Below are positions 18,607 through 26,284 of a DNA stretch of 64,000 bases, one piece after another. The translations under genes were made by a program, and so were the position numbers. The notes under the pieces are model-generated. The model had not been told where the DNA came from, did no database searches, and saw nothing but the letters and a program-made list of their open reading frames with translations. Within the stretch, counting starts at the first letter, position 1, and each line of letters opens with the position of its first letter. Source of the stretch: Salibacter sp031581065 (lineage in GTDB: Bacteria; Bacteroidota; Bacteroidia; Flavobacteriales_G; Salibacteraceae); assembly GCF_031581065.1 (NCBI RefSeq), contig NZ_JAVLBN010000009.1, positions 1 through 64,000 of the forward strand, in the 5' to 3' direction.

Positions 18607-18655
18607 TAAAAAGACCGCTAAAGAAGAAATTGTTAGAAAAAGAACCTCTTCCCAG

Positions 18656-18692
18656 GAAAAAAATAAGGCCCCTTTGGATCCAAAGAGGCCTT
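18656..18692 (-). terminator. Terminator/attenuator between proteorhodopsin and blh
   Basis: Read on the minus strand, AAGGCCTCTTTGG pairs with CCAAAGGGGCCTT (one A-G mismatch) and is followed by seven Ts. It starts 12 bp after the rhodopsin stop. It would end most transcripts there and let only a fraction through to blh. Confidence 0.8.
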
Positions 18693-18703
18693 TGTTTAAA
18701 TTT

Positions 18704-19435
18704 TTACTTTTCACTAGTAACAGCAATGTTGTAAACAACAAGGCCAAAACCTATCTTGTTTATAGCGTCAGCAATATTGTAAAATAAATCAACATTTTCA
18801 GAACTCCATCCAAAGGCTGTATTCAACCAACCACCAGGCATGCACATATAACCTATTGGGTAAATAGCCCAACCTACAAGTACAAACCAGGCTAGTGTTC
18901 TAACACCTCTAACAACGGTTGCGTTTCCTGACTTTTTAGCTAAATTGGCCACTTCACCAAACCATGCTGTATAAAGTATGTATGCATAGCCAACAGTTGA
19001 AAGAACTCCCCACAGCACTGAGTGTGTTGTATCACCACCTGGAGGGTTGAAAGCCTCACCTATATAACCGGCAACAAGCATCCAAACTGATGCAATTATT
19101 AACTTCCACAGCAAGCCCAATTTAGCTCCGGCAGATTTAGTCAATAAATAAAACTCAACACACATCAATGGGACAGTCAGTGTCCAATCAATGTAACGTA
19201 ACGAAGTTGGGTTTTCACCCGTAGCTAAATAGTAATCTTTCATGTAATAATAGTGTACTGCTGCTATGAAAGTGATAAGAGCAGACACTAATAATGAAAG
19301 TTTCCATTTGCCATCAACTCTCCCTCTTTCTACGAAGAAGAAAATTGATGCTGCTAACATGGCCATGTAGCCAACGAAAAAAGTAAACCCAACTGGGTCA
19401 TCTTTTGGAATTGTTAAGACGTCTAGTAAAAACAT
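18704..19435 (-). CDS. Proteorhodopsin, green-tuned outward proton pump
   Basis: 243-residue, seven-helix retinal protein that pumps protons out of the cell in light. In helix C the sequence RYIDWTLTVPLMCVEFY gives Asp83 (Schiff-base counter-ion), Thr87 and Glu94 (proton donor), the DTE motif of proton pumps. Met91 sits at the spectral tuning site (residue 105 of the reference proteorhodopsin), where Met or Leu gives green absorption and Gln gives blue. His61 is the helix-B partner of the counter-ion. Lys227 in ADAINKIGFGLVVY binds retinal. It is followed by an attenuator and by blh, the usual photosystem pair in marine Flavobacteriia. No sodium-pump NDQ or chloride-pump NTQ motif is present. 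Confidence 0.97.
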   Translation of the reverse strand: MFLLDVLTIPKDDPVGFTFFVGYMAMLAASIFFFVERGRVDGKWKLSLLVSALITFIAAVHYYYMKDYYLATGENPTSLRYIDWTLTVPLMCVEFYLLTKSAGAKLGLLWKLIIASVWMLVAGYIGEAFNPPGGDTTHSVLWGVLSTVGYAYILYTAWFGEVANLAKKSGNATVVRGVRTLAWFVLVGWAIYPIGYMCMPGGWLNTAFGWSSENVDLFYNIADAINKIGFGLVVYNIAVTSEK

Positions 19436-19748
19436 AGAAATTAAATTTAATTATTAATTGTTAATCAAACACATAAGAATTTGAATGGTTTAAATTTTGT
19501 TAAAAAAATGCAATTTCGTTATTTATTTACTTTATATTTTTAAAAAGAGGCCTATTTTTTATAATGTATGGTTGTTTTTCTTGAATTGCCTAATCTTATA
19601 ATTTTTGCAAACTGGACATAAATAGATGTTTAGGTAACTTAAAATCCTTCCATTTATCGGAATTACTGTGTTTAATCAGAAACAATTTTGTAATTTTGAT
19701 GTGCATACTTTTAATAAATTTATAATTGCGCTAACAAAAATCAATTTT
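19436..19748. promoter_or_regulatory. AT-rich divergent intergenic region between proteorhodopsin and yceI
   Basis: This 313-bp gap has no coding content. It is very AT-rich and must hold the promoters of both divergent genes. A TAATTTTG box at 19691-19698 fits the Bacteroidota -7 consensus TAnnTTTG for the plus-strand gene, without a good -33 element. For the rhodopsin side I see no confident promoter. Light or carbon regulatory sites are not recognisable by eye. Confidence 0.4.
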
Positions 19749-20420
19749 ATGAAAAAGAACACATTTTTAGCACTATTCGTTGCAGGATCTGCATTATTAA
19801 CAGCTTGTGGCGGAGGTGGCTCTGCTGAAAAAGGCGGAGAAAAAGAGAAAAAAGCTGAGAAGAAAGAAAAGACTGAAATGAAAGATGAAAAGTCGGCCAA
19901 AGAAATGACAATGATGGTTGACACTTCTCAAAGTAAAGCAATGTGGGCTGGTACGCTCGTAGGTGTTTACACCCACACTGGAAACGTAATGTTAGAAAAG
20001 GGAATGCTCACTGCTAAGGGTGACAAAATCACAGGTGGCGAATTCGTTATTGACATGAATTCAATGGTTGCAACTGATGACAACTACAACCCTGAAGAGG
20101 ACAAAACTCCCGAGAAATTAATCGGTCACTTACAAGCTGACGATTTCTTTGCTGTGAAAAATCACCCAACTGCTTCTTTCAAAATCAAATCGTATGATGA
20201 GGCATCTAATACAATCACCGGTGACCTTACAGTAAGAGGTAAAACTCAGGAAGAAAAAATTACTGATGTAAAGTTCAATGCTGAAGAAGGAACTGCTAAA
20301 GGTAAATTAGTATTTGATCGTCATGAGTACGATGTTGCTTACACAATGAGCATGAAAGACATGACAATCAATGATGAAATTGAAGTTATGGTTGACCTAA
20401 AACTCAATCCTAAGTCTTAA
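19749..20420 (+). CDS. YceI-family lipoprotein
   Basis: 223 residues. Lipoprotein signal peptide with lipobox LLTAC followed by a Gly run and a Lys/Glu-rich linker (about 28-52), then a YceI beta-barrel domain (about 55-223). Typical YceI elements are VDTSQSKAMWAGT, GGEFVIDMNSM, LQADDFFAVKNHPTASFKI and TITGDLTVRGKT. YceI proteins bind polyisoprenoid or quinone-like lipids in the periplasm. The position beside the rhodopsin locus makes an isoprenoid link attractive, but that is inference. The start is ATG 19749, which begins the signal peptide; a further upstream start is not supported. Confidence 0.9.
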   Translation: MKKNTFLALFVAGSALLTACGGGGSAEKGGEKEKKAEKKEKTEMKDEKSAKEMTMMVDTSQSKAMWAGTLVGVYTHTGNVMLEKGMLTAKGDKITGGEFVIDMNSMVATDDNYNPEEDKTPEKLIGHLQADDFFAVKNHPTASFKIKSYDEASNTITGDLTVRGKTQEEKITDVKFNAEEGTAKGKLVFDRHEYDVAYTMSMKDMTINDEIEVMVDLKLNPKS

Positions 20421-20440
20421 TTCATCACATCTAACTTATC

Positions 20441-20471
20441 AAAGCCGACTCAGTTTTGGGTCGGCTTTTTT
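20441..20471 (+). terminator. Intrinsic terminator after yceI
   Basis: AAAGCCGAC pairs with GTCGGCTTT, 10-nt loop, followed by a T-run. Confidence 0.85.
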
Positions 20472-20520
20472 GTTGGATTTAATTCCATAACTTTAGTGTC
20501 AAATAAAACTAAAAAGACTC

Positions 20521-21312
20521 TTGAAACGGATAACCCAACTATTAGCAATCGTCACATTCATCGGTACGCTTTATGTCAACTACCTCTCAAATACTGGTGA
20601 TATCAACAACGAAACAATGGCTTCCGTATCCAGGCAGTATTTCAATCTTTTTACTCCGGCCGGTTATGCCTTCTCTATTTGGGGATTAATTTACCTCGCC
20701 CAGGCCACTTTCCTCGTGAAAATGTGTGCTGACATTTTCAAACAGAATGAAGAAAATATACTTCCGCAGTTATTTGGTTTCTACTTCATCGCTATTAACT
20801 TACTCAATACGATTTGGGTTTTTATGTGGCTCAACCACCACATTGGGCTATCTGTAATCGTGATGTTCCTGATGCTCATTTGCTTACTGGCAATATTGTT
20901 CATTGAACAAATGAATACGTCTCAAGCATCACTTAAACGATATTTCCTTGTGCGATGGCCTTTCAGTCTCTACCTCGGCTGGATCATTGCTGCGTCAATC
21001 GCAAATACCTCAGCTTACCTGATCAAAATCGGGTACAGCGGTGCACCGTTATCTTCACCAACATGGACGTACGTTATGATTGCTGTGGCTCTGATCGTAT
21101 ACTTGTTCTTGCTTTGGAAAAGAAATACTGATGTGCTCGCTATGGTTGGGATCTGGGCAATCGTGGCGATTGGAGTTGCCCGCTACCAACAGGTTGATGC
21201 AATTTTGTGGTTTGCCTTTACGTGCGCTTTCATTTTGCTCGTCAACATAGCTGTGCATCGTTACAAGCTCAATAAAAACAATGCTTCGGTGAGTAGCGGA
21301 TCTGACCATTAG
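20521..21312 (+). CDS. TspO/MBR-like tryptophan-rich membrane protein
   Basis: 263 residues, about eight hydrophobic segments. The segment FTPAGYAFSIWGLIYLAQ (about 44-62), together with an N-terminal YVNYLSNTGDINNETM segment and a WIIAASIANTSAYL helix, matches the TspO/MBR-related tryptophan-rich sensory family, in a longer variant than the 160-residue canonical TspO. Canonical members bind porphyrins and affect light and oxygen responses. The start is TTG 20521. The last codons (GSDH, stop) are made by a GGTCAGADCC word in reverse orientation, and a second copy follows 14 bp later as its inverted partner. Confidence 0.65.
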   Translation: MKRITQLLAIVTFIGTLYVNYLSNTGDINNETMASVSRQYFNLFTPAGYAFSIWGLIYLAQATFLVKMCADIFKQNEENILPQLFGFYFIAINLLNTIWVFMWLNHHIGLSVIVMFLMLICLLAILFIEQMNTSQASLKRYFLVRWPFSLYLGWIIAASIANTSAYLIKIGYSGAPLSSPTWTYVMIAVALIVYLFLLWKRNTDVLAMVGIWAIVAIGVARYQQVDAILWFAFTCAFILLVNIAVHRYKLNKNNASVSSGSDH

Positions 21313-21331
21313 TTTATTCACGGTCAGAACC
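21298..21331. repeat. Inverted pair of GGTCAGADCC words at a gene end
   Basis: GGATCTGACC (21298-21307) and GGTCAGAACC (21322-21331) form a 10-bp stem with one mismatch and a 14-nt loop, straddling the stop codon of the TspO-like gene. No T-run follows. The right-hand copy is the only intergenic one of the 28 in the window. Confidence 0.75.
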
Positions 21332-21359
21332 TGAAACCGCTCAATCCCGTTCAGTTAGC

Positions 21360-21367
21360 TAACTTTG
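21360..21367 (+). promoter_or_regulatory. Candidate -7 promoter box
   Basis: TAACTTTG fits TAnnTTTG, 22 bp before the ATG at 21390. No good -33 element is seen. Confidence 0.3.
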
Positions 21368-21389
21368 CATTCAAACGTTATTTTGACGC

Positions 21390-22430
21390 ATGGAAATATC
21401 CAGGAAAAAACCATTTTTCGCAATAAGAGAACCGCTCACCTCCTACCTCGACCAATATAGCAGACATCTGGAACTGCCTGTAAAATATGACGAGCTGGCT
21501 CAGTACAGAGAGAGTTTTCCGCTATTTGATAAGCACGACAACAACACGCTTTGGGATTGCCTTATTTACGATGAGTCGTTTTACGATGAGTTGCATGAAA
21601 ACTTGTTGATGACGTACTCGCTCCTCAAAACTGATGGAGATAAAGAGATCACCAATCACCTGCGTGTTGAGCGAATCGACTTTTGTCATTTTGGTAACTC
21701 GAAGCCTTTCAGGGTAAAAATCGTGAATTTGCTCAATGACAACTACGATTACATGTACGTCAAAAAAGCTGACTCATCACGCGTTTACGGTCTGGAGCTG
21801 GAACACCTGCTCTCTCCCAATTTCATCTCTTACCTGGTTCATGAAGATACGCTTGTTGAAGAACACATAGCTGGAATTCCGGGTGATGAGTTTTTAAAAA
21901 CTGAACTGGAACGCCCAAACTTCAACCGTGTGCGTTTTGTGAAAGAGTTTATCAAGTTCAACGAACGTTGCTTCATCAGGTTACTGGGTGACATGAGATC
22001 GTACAACTACGTTATTGACATCACTCCCGATTTTGAAGATGAACAGTATAGAATTCGCGCAATCGACTTTGACCAACAGAGTTATGAAGGCAATAAAAGT
22101 GTATATCTCCCGCAGTATTTCAAAGAAAACAACCCGATCATTGAAATGGGGATGGACTTCGTTTCGGTTGCCACAACCCGCCAGTATCAATTTGAGGAAC
22201 GTACGCTTATAGCCAGGCGTCTCAAACTGGAATATGACCGTGTTGATGAGTTGATCGAGTGTATGAGAGAAGATACTATTTCAGTTCCTGAAAAGGTTGA
22301 ACAATTGAAGCAAGATCTCAACCAGATGTCTGACACGACAGTTTTTAATGAGTGTACCAATATGGGCGACATCCTCAAGGTTCAGCTGCGATTCATGCTC
22401 TCAGGACACGTAGCGAAGTTGAATTTTTAA
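21390..22430 (+). CDS. Unrecognised protein with atypical kinase-like motifs
   Basis: 346 residues, cytosolic, no named family recognised. The second half has the order of a phosphotransferase core. DYMYVKKADSS could supply the lysine strand. LVEEHIAGIPGDEFL resembles the hinge. LLGDMRSYNYVID matches GDxxxxN of the catalytic loop, with Leu in place of the usual His. RAIDFDQQSYEG resembles the DFG-type metal site. The C-terminal 80 residues are helical. It could be a small-molecule or protein kinase, or an inactive relative. It ends exactly where the convergent mazG gene ends, with no bases between the stops. Confidence 0.55.
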   Translation: MEISRKKPFFAIREPLTSYLDQYSRHLELPVKYDELAQYRESFPLFDKHDNNTLWDCLIYDESFYDELHENLLMTYSLLKTDGDKEITNHLRVERIDFCHFGNSKPFRVKIVNLLNDNYDYMYVKKADSSRVYGLELEHLLSPNFISYLVHEDTLVEEHIAGIPGDEFLKTELERPNFNRVRFVKEFIKFNERCFIRLLGDMRSYNYVIDITPDFEDEQYRIRAIDFDQQSYEGNKSVYLPQYFKENNPIIEMGMDFVSVATTRQYQFEERTLIARRLKLEYDRVDELIECMREDTISVPEKVEQLKQDLNQMSDTTVFNECTNMGDILKVQLRFMLSGHVAKLNF

Positions 22431-23204
22431 TTACTTCTTCTTCGCCTCCTGCCAAATTGCATCCATTTCTTCGAGTGACATCTCTTTCAGACTCTGGTTA
22501 TGACTATTGGTTTTTTCCTCGAGATATTGAAAGCGCTTGATGAATTTTCGGTTTGTTTTCTCAAGTGCATCTTCAGGATTTACGCCAATGAATCGGGCAT
22601 AGTTGATGAGTGAGAACATCAAGTCACCAAACTCCTCCTCCATGCGTTCTTTATTTCCGTTTTTCTCTTCTTCACGGAATTCCTGAATCTCTTCCTGCAC
22701 TTTATCCCAAACCTGATCTTTATTGTCCCAGTCAAACCCAACTCCTTTAACTTTTTCCTGTATTCGGCTCGCTTTTACAACAGCCGGCAATGATTTGGGC
22801 ACTCCCTGCAAAACAGATTTTTTGCCCTCTTTGAGTTTTAATTCTTCCCAGTTCGCTTTAACCTCTTCCTCCGTTTTAGCCTCTACATCACCGTAAATAT
22901 GCGGATGCCTGTGGACGAGTTTGTCACAAATAGCATTCAACACATCAGCCACATCGAACTCATTCTTTTCACTGGCGATTTTCGAATAAAAAACCATGTG
23001 CAGCATAATGTCGCCAATCTCACCCTTGAGCTCGTCATAATCCTTGCTCAAAATAGCATCACTCAGCTCGTATGTCTCCTCAATTGTGAGGTAGCGCAAG
23101 CTGTCGAGCGTTTGTTTTCTATCCCACGGACAACCTTCTCTCAAGTCATCCATAATGTTCAATAGCCTCTCAAATGCTTCTTTCTTTTCCTCGATTGTCG
23201 CCAT
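22431..23204 (-). CDS. mazG: Nucleoside triphosphate pyrophosphohydrolase MazG
   Basis: 257 residues. Hydrolyses non-canonical or excess NTPs to NMP and pyrophosphate, a housekeeping role. Two MazG domains are visible: GCPWDRKQTLDSLRYLTIEE with the EExYE-type metal site, followed by KGEIGDIMLHMVF, and a second copy with EEIQEFREEE and EEEFGDLMFSLINYAR. Length is normal. No unusual features. Confidence 0.93.
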   Translation of the reverse strand: MATIEEKKEAFERLLNIMDDLREGCPWDRKQTLDSLRYLTIEETYELSDAILSKDYDELKGEIGDIMLHMVFYSKIASEKNEFDVADVLNAICDKLVHRHPHIYGDVEAKTEEEVKANWEELKLKEGKKSVLQGVPKSLPAVVKASRIQEKVKGVGFDWDNKDQVWDKVQEEIQEFREEEKNGNKERMEEEFGDLMFSLINYARFIGVNPEDALEKTNRKFIKRFQYLEEKTNSHNQSLKEMSLEEMDAIWQEAKKK

Positions 23205-23319
23205 AAATATTGTGTTCTATAATGCCGTTCAAAGGTACTTGGAATCAATCAATTTTTGGTCAGATCGCGAGTTCAATCAAAAATTTCAACAAATCCCGAA
23301 CGTAAATTATTAGTTATCG

Positions 23320-23327
23320 TACTTTTG
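23320..23327 (+). promoter_or_regulatory. Candidate -7 promoter box for nqrM
   Basis: TACTTTTG fits TAnnTTTG and lies 18 bp before the ATG at 23346. The -33 element is weak. Confidence 0.35.
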
Positions 23328-23345
23328 TGATGTAAAAGAAAGATT

Positions 23346-23555
23346 ATGGATTGGACAGTTATTTTAGTTGCTATTGGAATGCTCGCACTTGCATTTGCCG
23401 GAATTGCCATTAAGATTCTCGTGAAAAAAGACGGTGAATTTGCCGGTACTTGCGCAGGTAACAACCCTATGCTCAACGATGAAGGCGTTACATGCAGTAT
23501 GTGTGGAGCTGAGCCAAATCAACAATGCCAAAGTGACGACAAAAAAGAAGCTTAA
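23346..23555 (+). CDS. nqrM: NqrM-like small membrane protein (DUF539)
   Basis: 69 residues. One N-terminal transmembrane helix (about 5-26) is followed by a four-cysteine cluster: GTCAGNNPM, VTCSMCGAEP and QQCQ. This is the size and cysteine pattern of NqrM, needed to assemble the metal site of the Na+-translocating NADH:quinone reductase. The neighbour on the opposite strand is ApbE, which flavinylates NqrB and NqrC, so the pair fits Na+-NQR maturation. The nqr genes themselves are not in the window. Confidence 0.75.
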   Translation: MDWTVILVAIGMLALAFAGIAIKILVKKDGEFAGTCAGNNPMLNDEGVTCSMCGAEPNQQCQSDDKKEA

Positions 23556-24646
23556 ATTTCTTCTGTCATCTTTTTCATTCCTTCGCTCATCCAGGTTTTA
23601 AATTCTCCTGCCTCATCGTAAATGAGGTAAACTTCCATTTTTAGATCAGGGTTACTCTGTAGAAACTCTTTCGTTTTATCAGTTCCCATCACCATGAATG
23701 CCGTTGCATAAGCATCTGCTAAAGTGCAATCATCCATCACAACAGTCGTACTCAAAAGATTGTGCGTAACAGGCTTCCCTGTTTTGGGATCAATCGTATG
23801 CGAAAAACGCTCTCCATCCTGTTCGTAGAATTTACGGTAAGATCCTGATGTCGCAACCGATTGATTTTTTAAAGTCAACACAGCTTGTAATTGACGTTCC
23901 TTATCAGGTGAAACCGGTTTATCCACACCTATCTTCCAGTATGTTCCATCTTTCTTTTTTCCCTTCGTTTTGATTTCACCACCCAGCTCGATCATGTATG
24001 AATCGATGTTTTGATCGTTGAATAAGCTCGCGAGTTTTTCAACTGAGTAGCCCTGAGCTATTCCGTTAAAATCGAGCTGCATATCAGCGTTGTTACGGTA
24101 AAATAATCTCACCGGCCCGGCATTGCTGGTTGAATCGAGTTTAGTAAGTCTAACACTTTGAAAATCATAAGCGACAAGAGGCAACAAAGCATTGACAGAT
24201 TCATCCGTTACGTTTCCTCTTTTTTCCAGGCCAAATCCCCACAAATTCACGAGCGGACCAATAGTTGGATCAAAAGCACCATCAGTTTTTACGTAAACCT
24301 GGCGAGCCATTTTGAAATTATCAGTCACGTAATTAAACGTGTCGTGCACGACTACTTCATTCGTATCTTTGGTGTTCATGGCTGTTATAACAGACCCATC
24401 ATTCCAGCCGGAAAGCGAAAAATCAATCTGCTCCAAAAGTGAATCAACATCGCTTTTAAGCACTTTTTCGGCTGTATTACCGTAGTACGAAATATGATAA
24501 GTTGTACCCTGAGCCTCGCCTGCAATAGATTTTTGGTCAGAGCCATCAGTTTGTTCCGTAGCCGTATCTTTGGTCTGGTTCTGACCGTTGTTCGAATTAC
24601 AGGAAATAAGAAAAGCCAATGCTATGGTTGCGTAAATGAATCTCAT
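23552..24646 (-). CDS. apbE: FAD:protein FMN transferase ApbE
   Basis: 364 residues, periplasmic lipoprotein (MRFIYATIALAFLISCNSN, lipobox LISC). Transfers FMN from FAD onto threonine of flavoproteins such as NqrB and NqrC. Family motifs are AQGTTYHISYYG, FDPTIGPLVNLWGFG, LDFNGIAQGYSVEKLA, MIELGGEIKTKGK, SHTIDPKTGKPVTHN and DCTLADAYATAFMVMG. The upstream ATG at 24679 would put 11 residues before the signal peptide, so ATG 24646 is chosen. The stop codon overlaps the stop of nqrM (shared TTAA). Two GGTCAGADCC words in opposite orientation lie 32 bp apart in the linker region. Confidence 0.92.
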   Translation of the reverse strand: MRFIYATIALAFLISCNSNNGQNQTKDTATEQTDGSDQKSIAGEAQGTTYHISYYGNTAEKVLKSDVDSLLEQIDFSLSGWNDGSVITAMNTKDTNEVVVHDTFNYVTDNFKMARQVYVKTDGAFDPTIGPLVNLWGFGLEKRGNVTDESVNALLPLVAYDFQSVRLTKLDSTSNAGPVRLFYRNNADMQLDFNGIAQGYSVEKLASLFNDQNIDSYMIELGGEIKTKGKKKDGTYWKIGVDKPVSPDKERQLQAVLTLKNQSVATSGSYRKFYEQDGERFSHTIDPKTGKPVTHNLLSTTVVMDDCTLADAYATAFMVMGTDKTKEFLQSNPDLKMEVYLIYDEAGEFKTWMSEGMKKMTEEI

Positions 24647-24752
24647 ATTTTGAATTTGTTGCAAAGATGCTAACTGCAACGGAAACGAACCTGAAGAAAA
24701 TCATTTTTTAACTCGCAAAATCTGCTTTAGTTTGCTTCAAAACGATAAAATC

Positions 24753-25673
24753 ATGGATGAAGAAATTCTAAAAAGAATTCAAAATAAATACAAAGCACAG
24801 GATGAAAACCCTGAAATGTATTTGCACGGACTACTCCATCAGAAACCTGTAAATTACTGGGAGTATGTTGAGGTAGATACACTTTTAACGCTTCAAAAAA
24901 CACGCACTAACTTCCATGACGAAACAGTTTTCATCGTCTATCACCAAATTACTGAGCTCGTTTTAAAGTTGATGATTCACGAACTCAAGGTATTGACAAA
25001 ACAAAGAGGGTTAACAATTGAGGAAATGGCTGAAAAAGTCTATCGCCTCAATCGCTACACCTCTATGTTGATCAACTCTTTTGGCGTATTGACCAAAGGG
25101 ATGGATTACGAAGCTTATAACCAGTTTAGGCTAAGTTTAGCTCCTGCCAGCGGATTCCAGTCTGCACAATTCAGGTTAATCGAGCTCTACTGCACTAAAA
25201 TGGAAAACCTCATTCACGACAGCCGTAAAGAGGAAGTTCCTAAAGATGCAACTACTGACGACCTCTTTGATTACGTTTACTGGCAGGAAGCCGGACTCGA
25301 TCACAAAACCGGGAAAAAGTCGCTCACTCTGCGCGAATTTGAGGAAAAGTACCTAGATGAATTCAAAGCGCTTGCTCGTGATATGAAGGATAAGAATTTG
25401 CAAGTGAGGGTTGAACAAATGAAGGACGAAGGCAAGGATGTGGAACCGCTCAGGAACGCACTTCGCACATTTGACCGGGCTTATAACATTGAATGGCCAA
25501 TCGTTCACCTACAAACAGCTAATAGTTATTTAGCCAGAAAAGGTGAAGCGAAACAGGCAACCGGTTCAAGCGACTGGCAAAAGTATCTTCACCCTGCTTT
25601 TCAACGCAGAAAGTTCTTCCCTAATGTGTGGTCGAAAACTGAGTTGGATAACTGGGCTAAAGATTTCTTATAG
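24753..25673 (+). CDS. kynA: Tryptophan 2,3-dioxygenase
   Basis: 306 residues. Haem enzyme that opens the tryptophan indole ring to N-formylkynurenine, the first step of the kynurenine route. Signature segments: FHDETVFIVYHQITELVLKLMIHEL, RYTSMLINSFGVLTKGMDYEAYNQFRLSLAPASGFQSAQFR and a distal YLARKGEAKQATGSSDWQ. The HxxxxY/R substrate region and haem-ligand region are intact. The start is ATG 24753. No other kynurenine genes follow; the next gene (folate metabolism) overlaps by 1 bp, so they share a transcript. Confidence 0.95.
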   Translation: MDEEILKRIQNKYKAQDENPEMYLHGLLHQKPVNYWEYVEVDTLLTLQKTRTNFHDETVFIVYHQITELVLKLMIHELKVLTKQRGLTIEEMAEKVYRLNRYTSMLINSFGVLTKGMDYEAYNQFRLSLAPASGFQSAQFRLIELYCTKMENLIHDSRKEEVPKDATTDDLFDYVYWQEAGLDHKTGKKSLTLREFEEKYLDEFKALARDMKDKNLQVRVEQMKDEGKDVEPLRNALRTFDRAYNIEWPIVHLQTANSYLARKGEAKQATGSSDWQKYLHPAFQRRKFFPNVWSKTELDNWAKDFL

Positions 25674-26230
25674 TGGAAAAGAAGACGCTCCGGAAAAAGA
25701 TTTTAGCCGAGCGGGATGCTCAATCAAAAGCTCAACGAGCTGAGAAAGACAAACTCATTTGGCAGCGGCTTTTCAATACTGAAGAGTACCAAAAGGCTAA
25801 AACCATTTTCACTTTTATCAGCTTTAAAAGTGAAGTCTTCACCCACTCAGCAATTGAAAAGATGTTGAATGACGGAAAAAAGGTTTGTGTTCCCGTTATT
25901 CCACAAAAAAAAGGCCCCATGGAAGCTCGCTATATAGAGAAATTCTCAGATTTAAAAATCGGTCTCTACAATATCCTTGAGCCGCCATCCTCTGCAGGAA
26001 AGGCAAGTGAAAAGGACATTGATTTCATCATTACTCCAGGAGCAGTTTTCACGAGAAAAGGAAAGAGAATAGGATATGGAGGCGGTTATTACGACCGCTT
26101 CCTTTCTAATTTCAATGGTGATATTATCGCCATTTGTTACGACTTACAAATCGTTGATGACTTCGGTATTGATGCATGGGATGTGAAAATTCCCAAGATC
26201 ATTACTGAAAAAGAGCTTATCGAGTGTTAA
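25673..26230 (+). CDS. 5-formyltetrahydrofolate cyclo-ligase
   Basis: 185 residues. ATP-dependent conversion of 5-formyl-THF to 5,10-methenyl-THF. Family motifs: basic N-terminus with LRKKILAERDAQS, TFISFKSEVFTHS, VCVPVIPQKKGPME and the C-terminal FIITPGAVFTRKGKRIGYGGGYYDRFL. The start is GTG 25673, inside the TAGTG overlap with the kynA stop, which indicates coupling. Confidence 0.93.
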   Translation: MEKKTLRKKILAERDAQSKAQRAEKDKLIWQRLFNTEEYQKAKTIFTFISFKSEVFTHSAIEKMLNDGKKVCVPVIPQKKGPMEARYIEKFSDLKIGLYNILEPPSSAGKASEKDIDFIITPGAVFTRKGKRIGYGGGYYDRFLSNFNGDIIAICYDLQIVDDFGIDAWDVKIPKIITEKELIEC

Positions 26231-26284
26231 GCTCTAAATTTCAGAACAAGTATAACGCAGATATTGGACAGTAAAGACAGGCAG

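Noticed and set aside
18607..18747. N-terminal extension of Blh from the ATG at 18747
   Set aside because: It overlaps the rhodopsin end and translates the terminator hairpin; the conserved family region starts after 18606.
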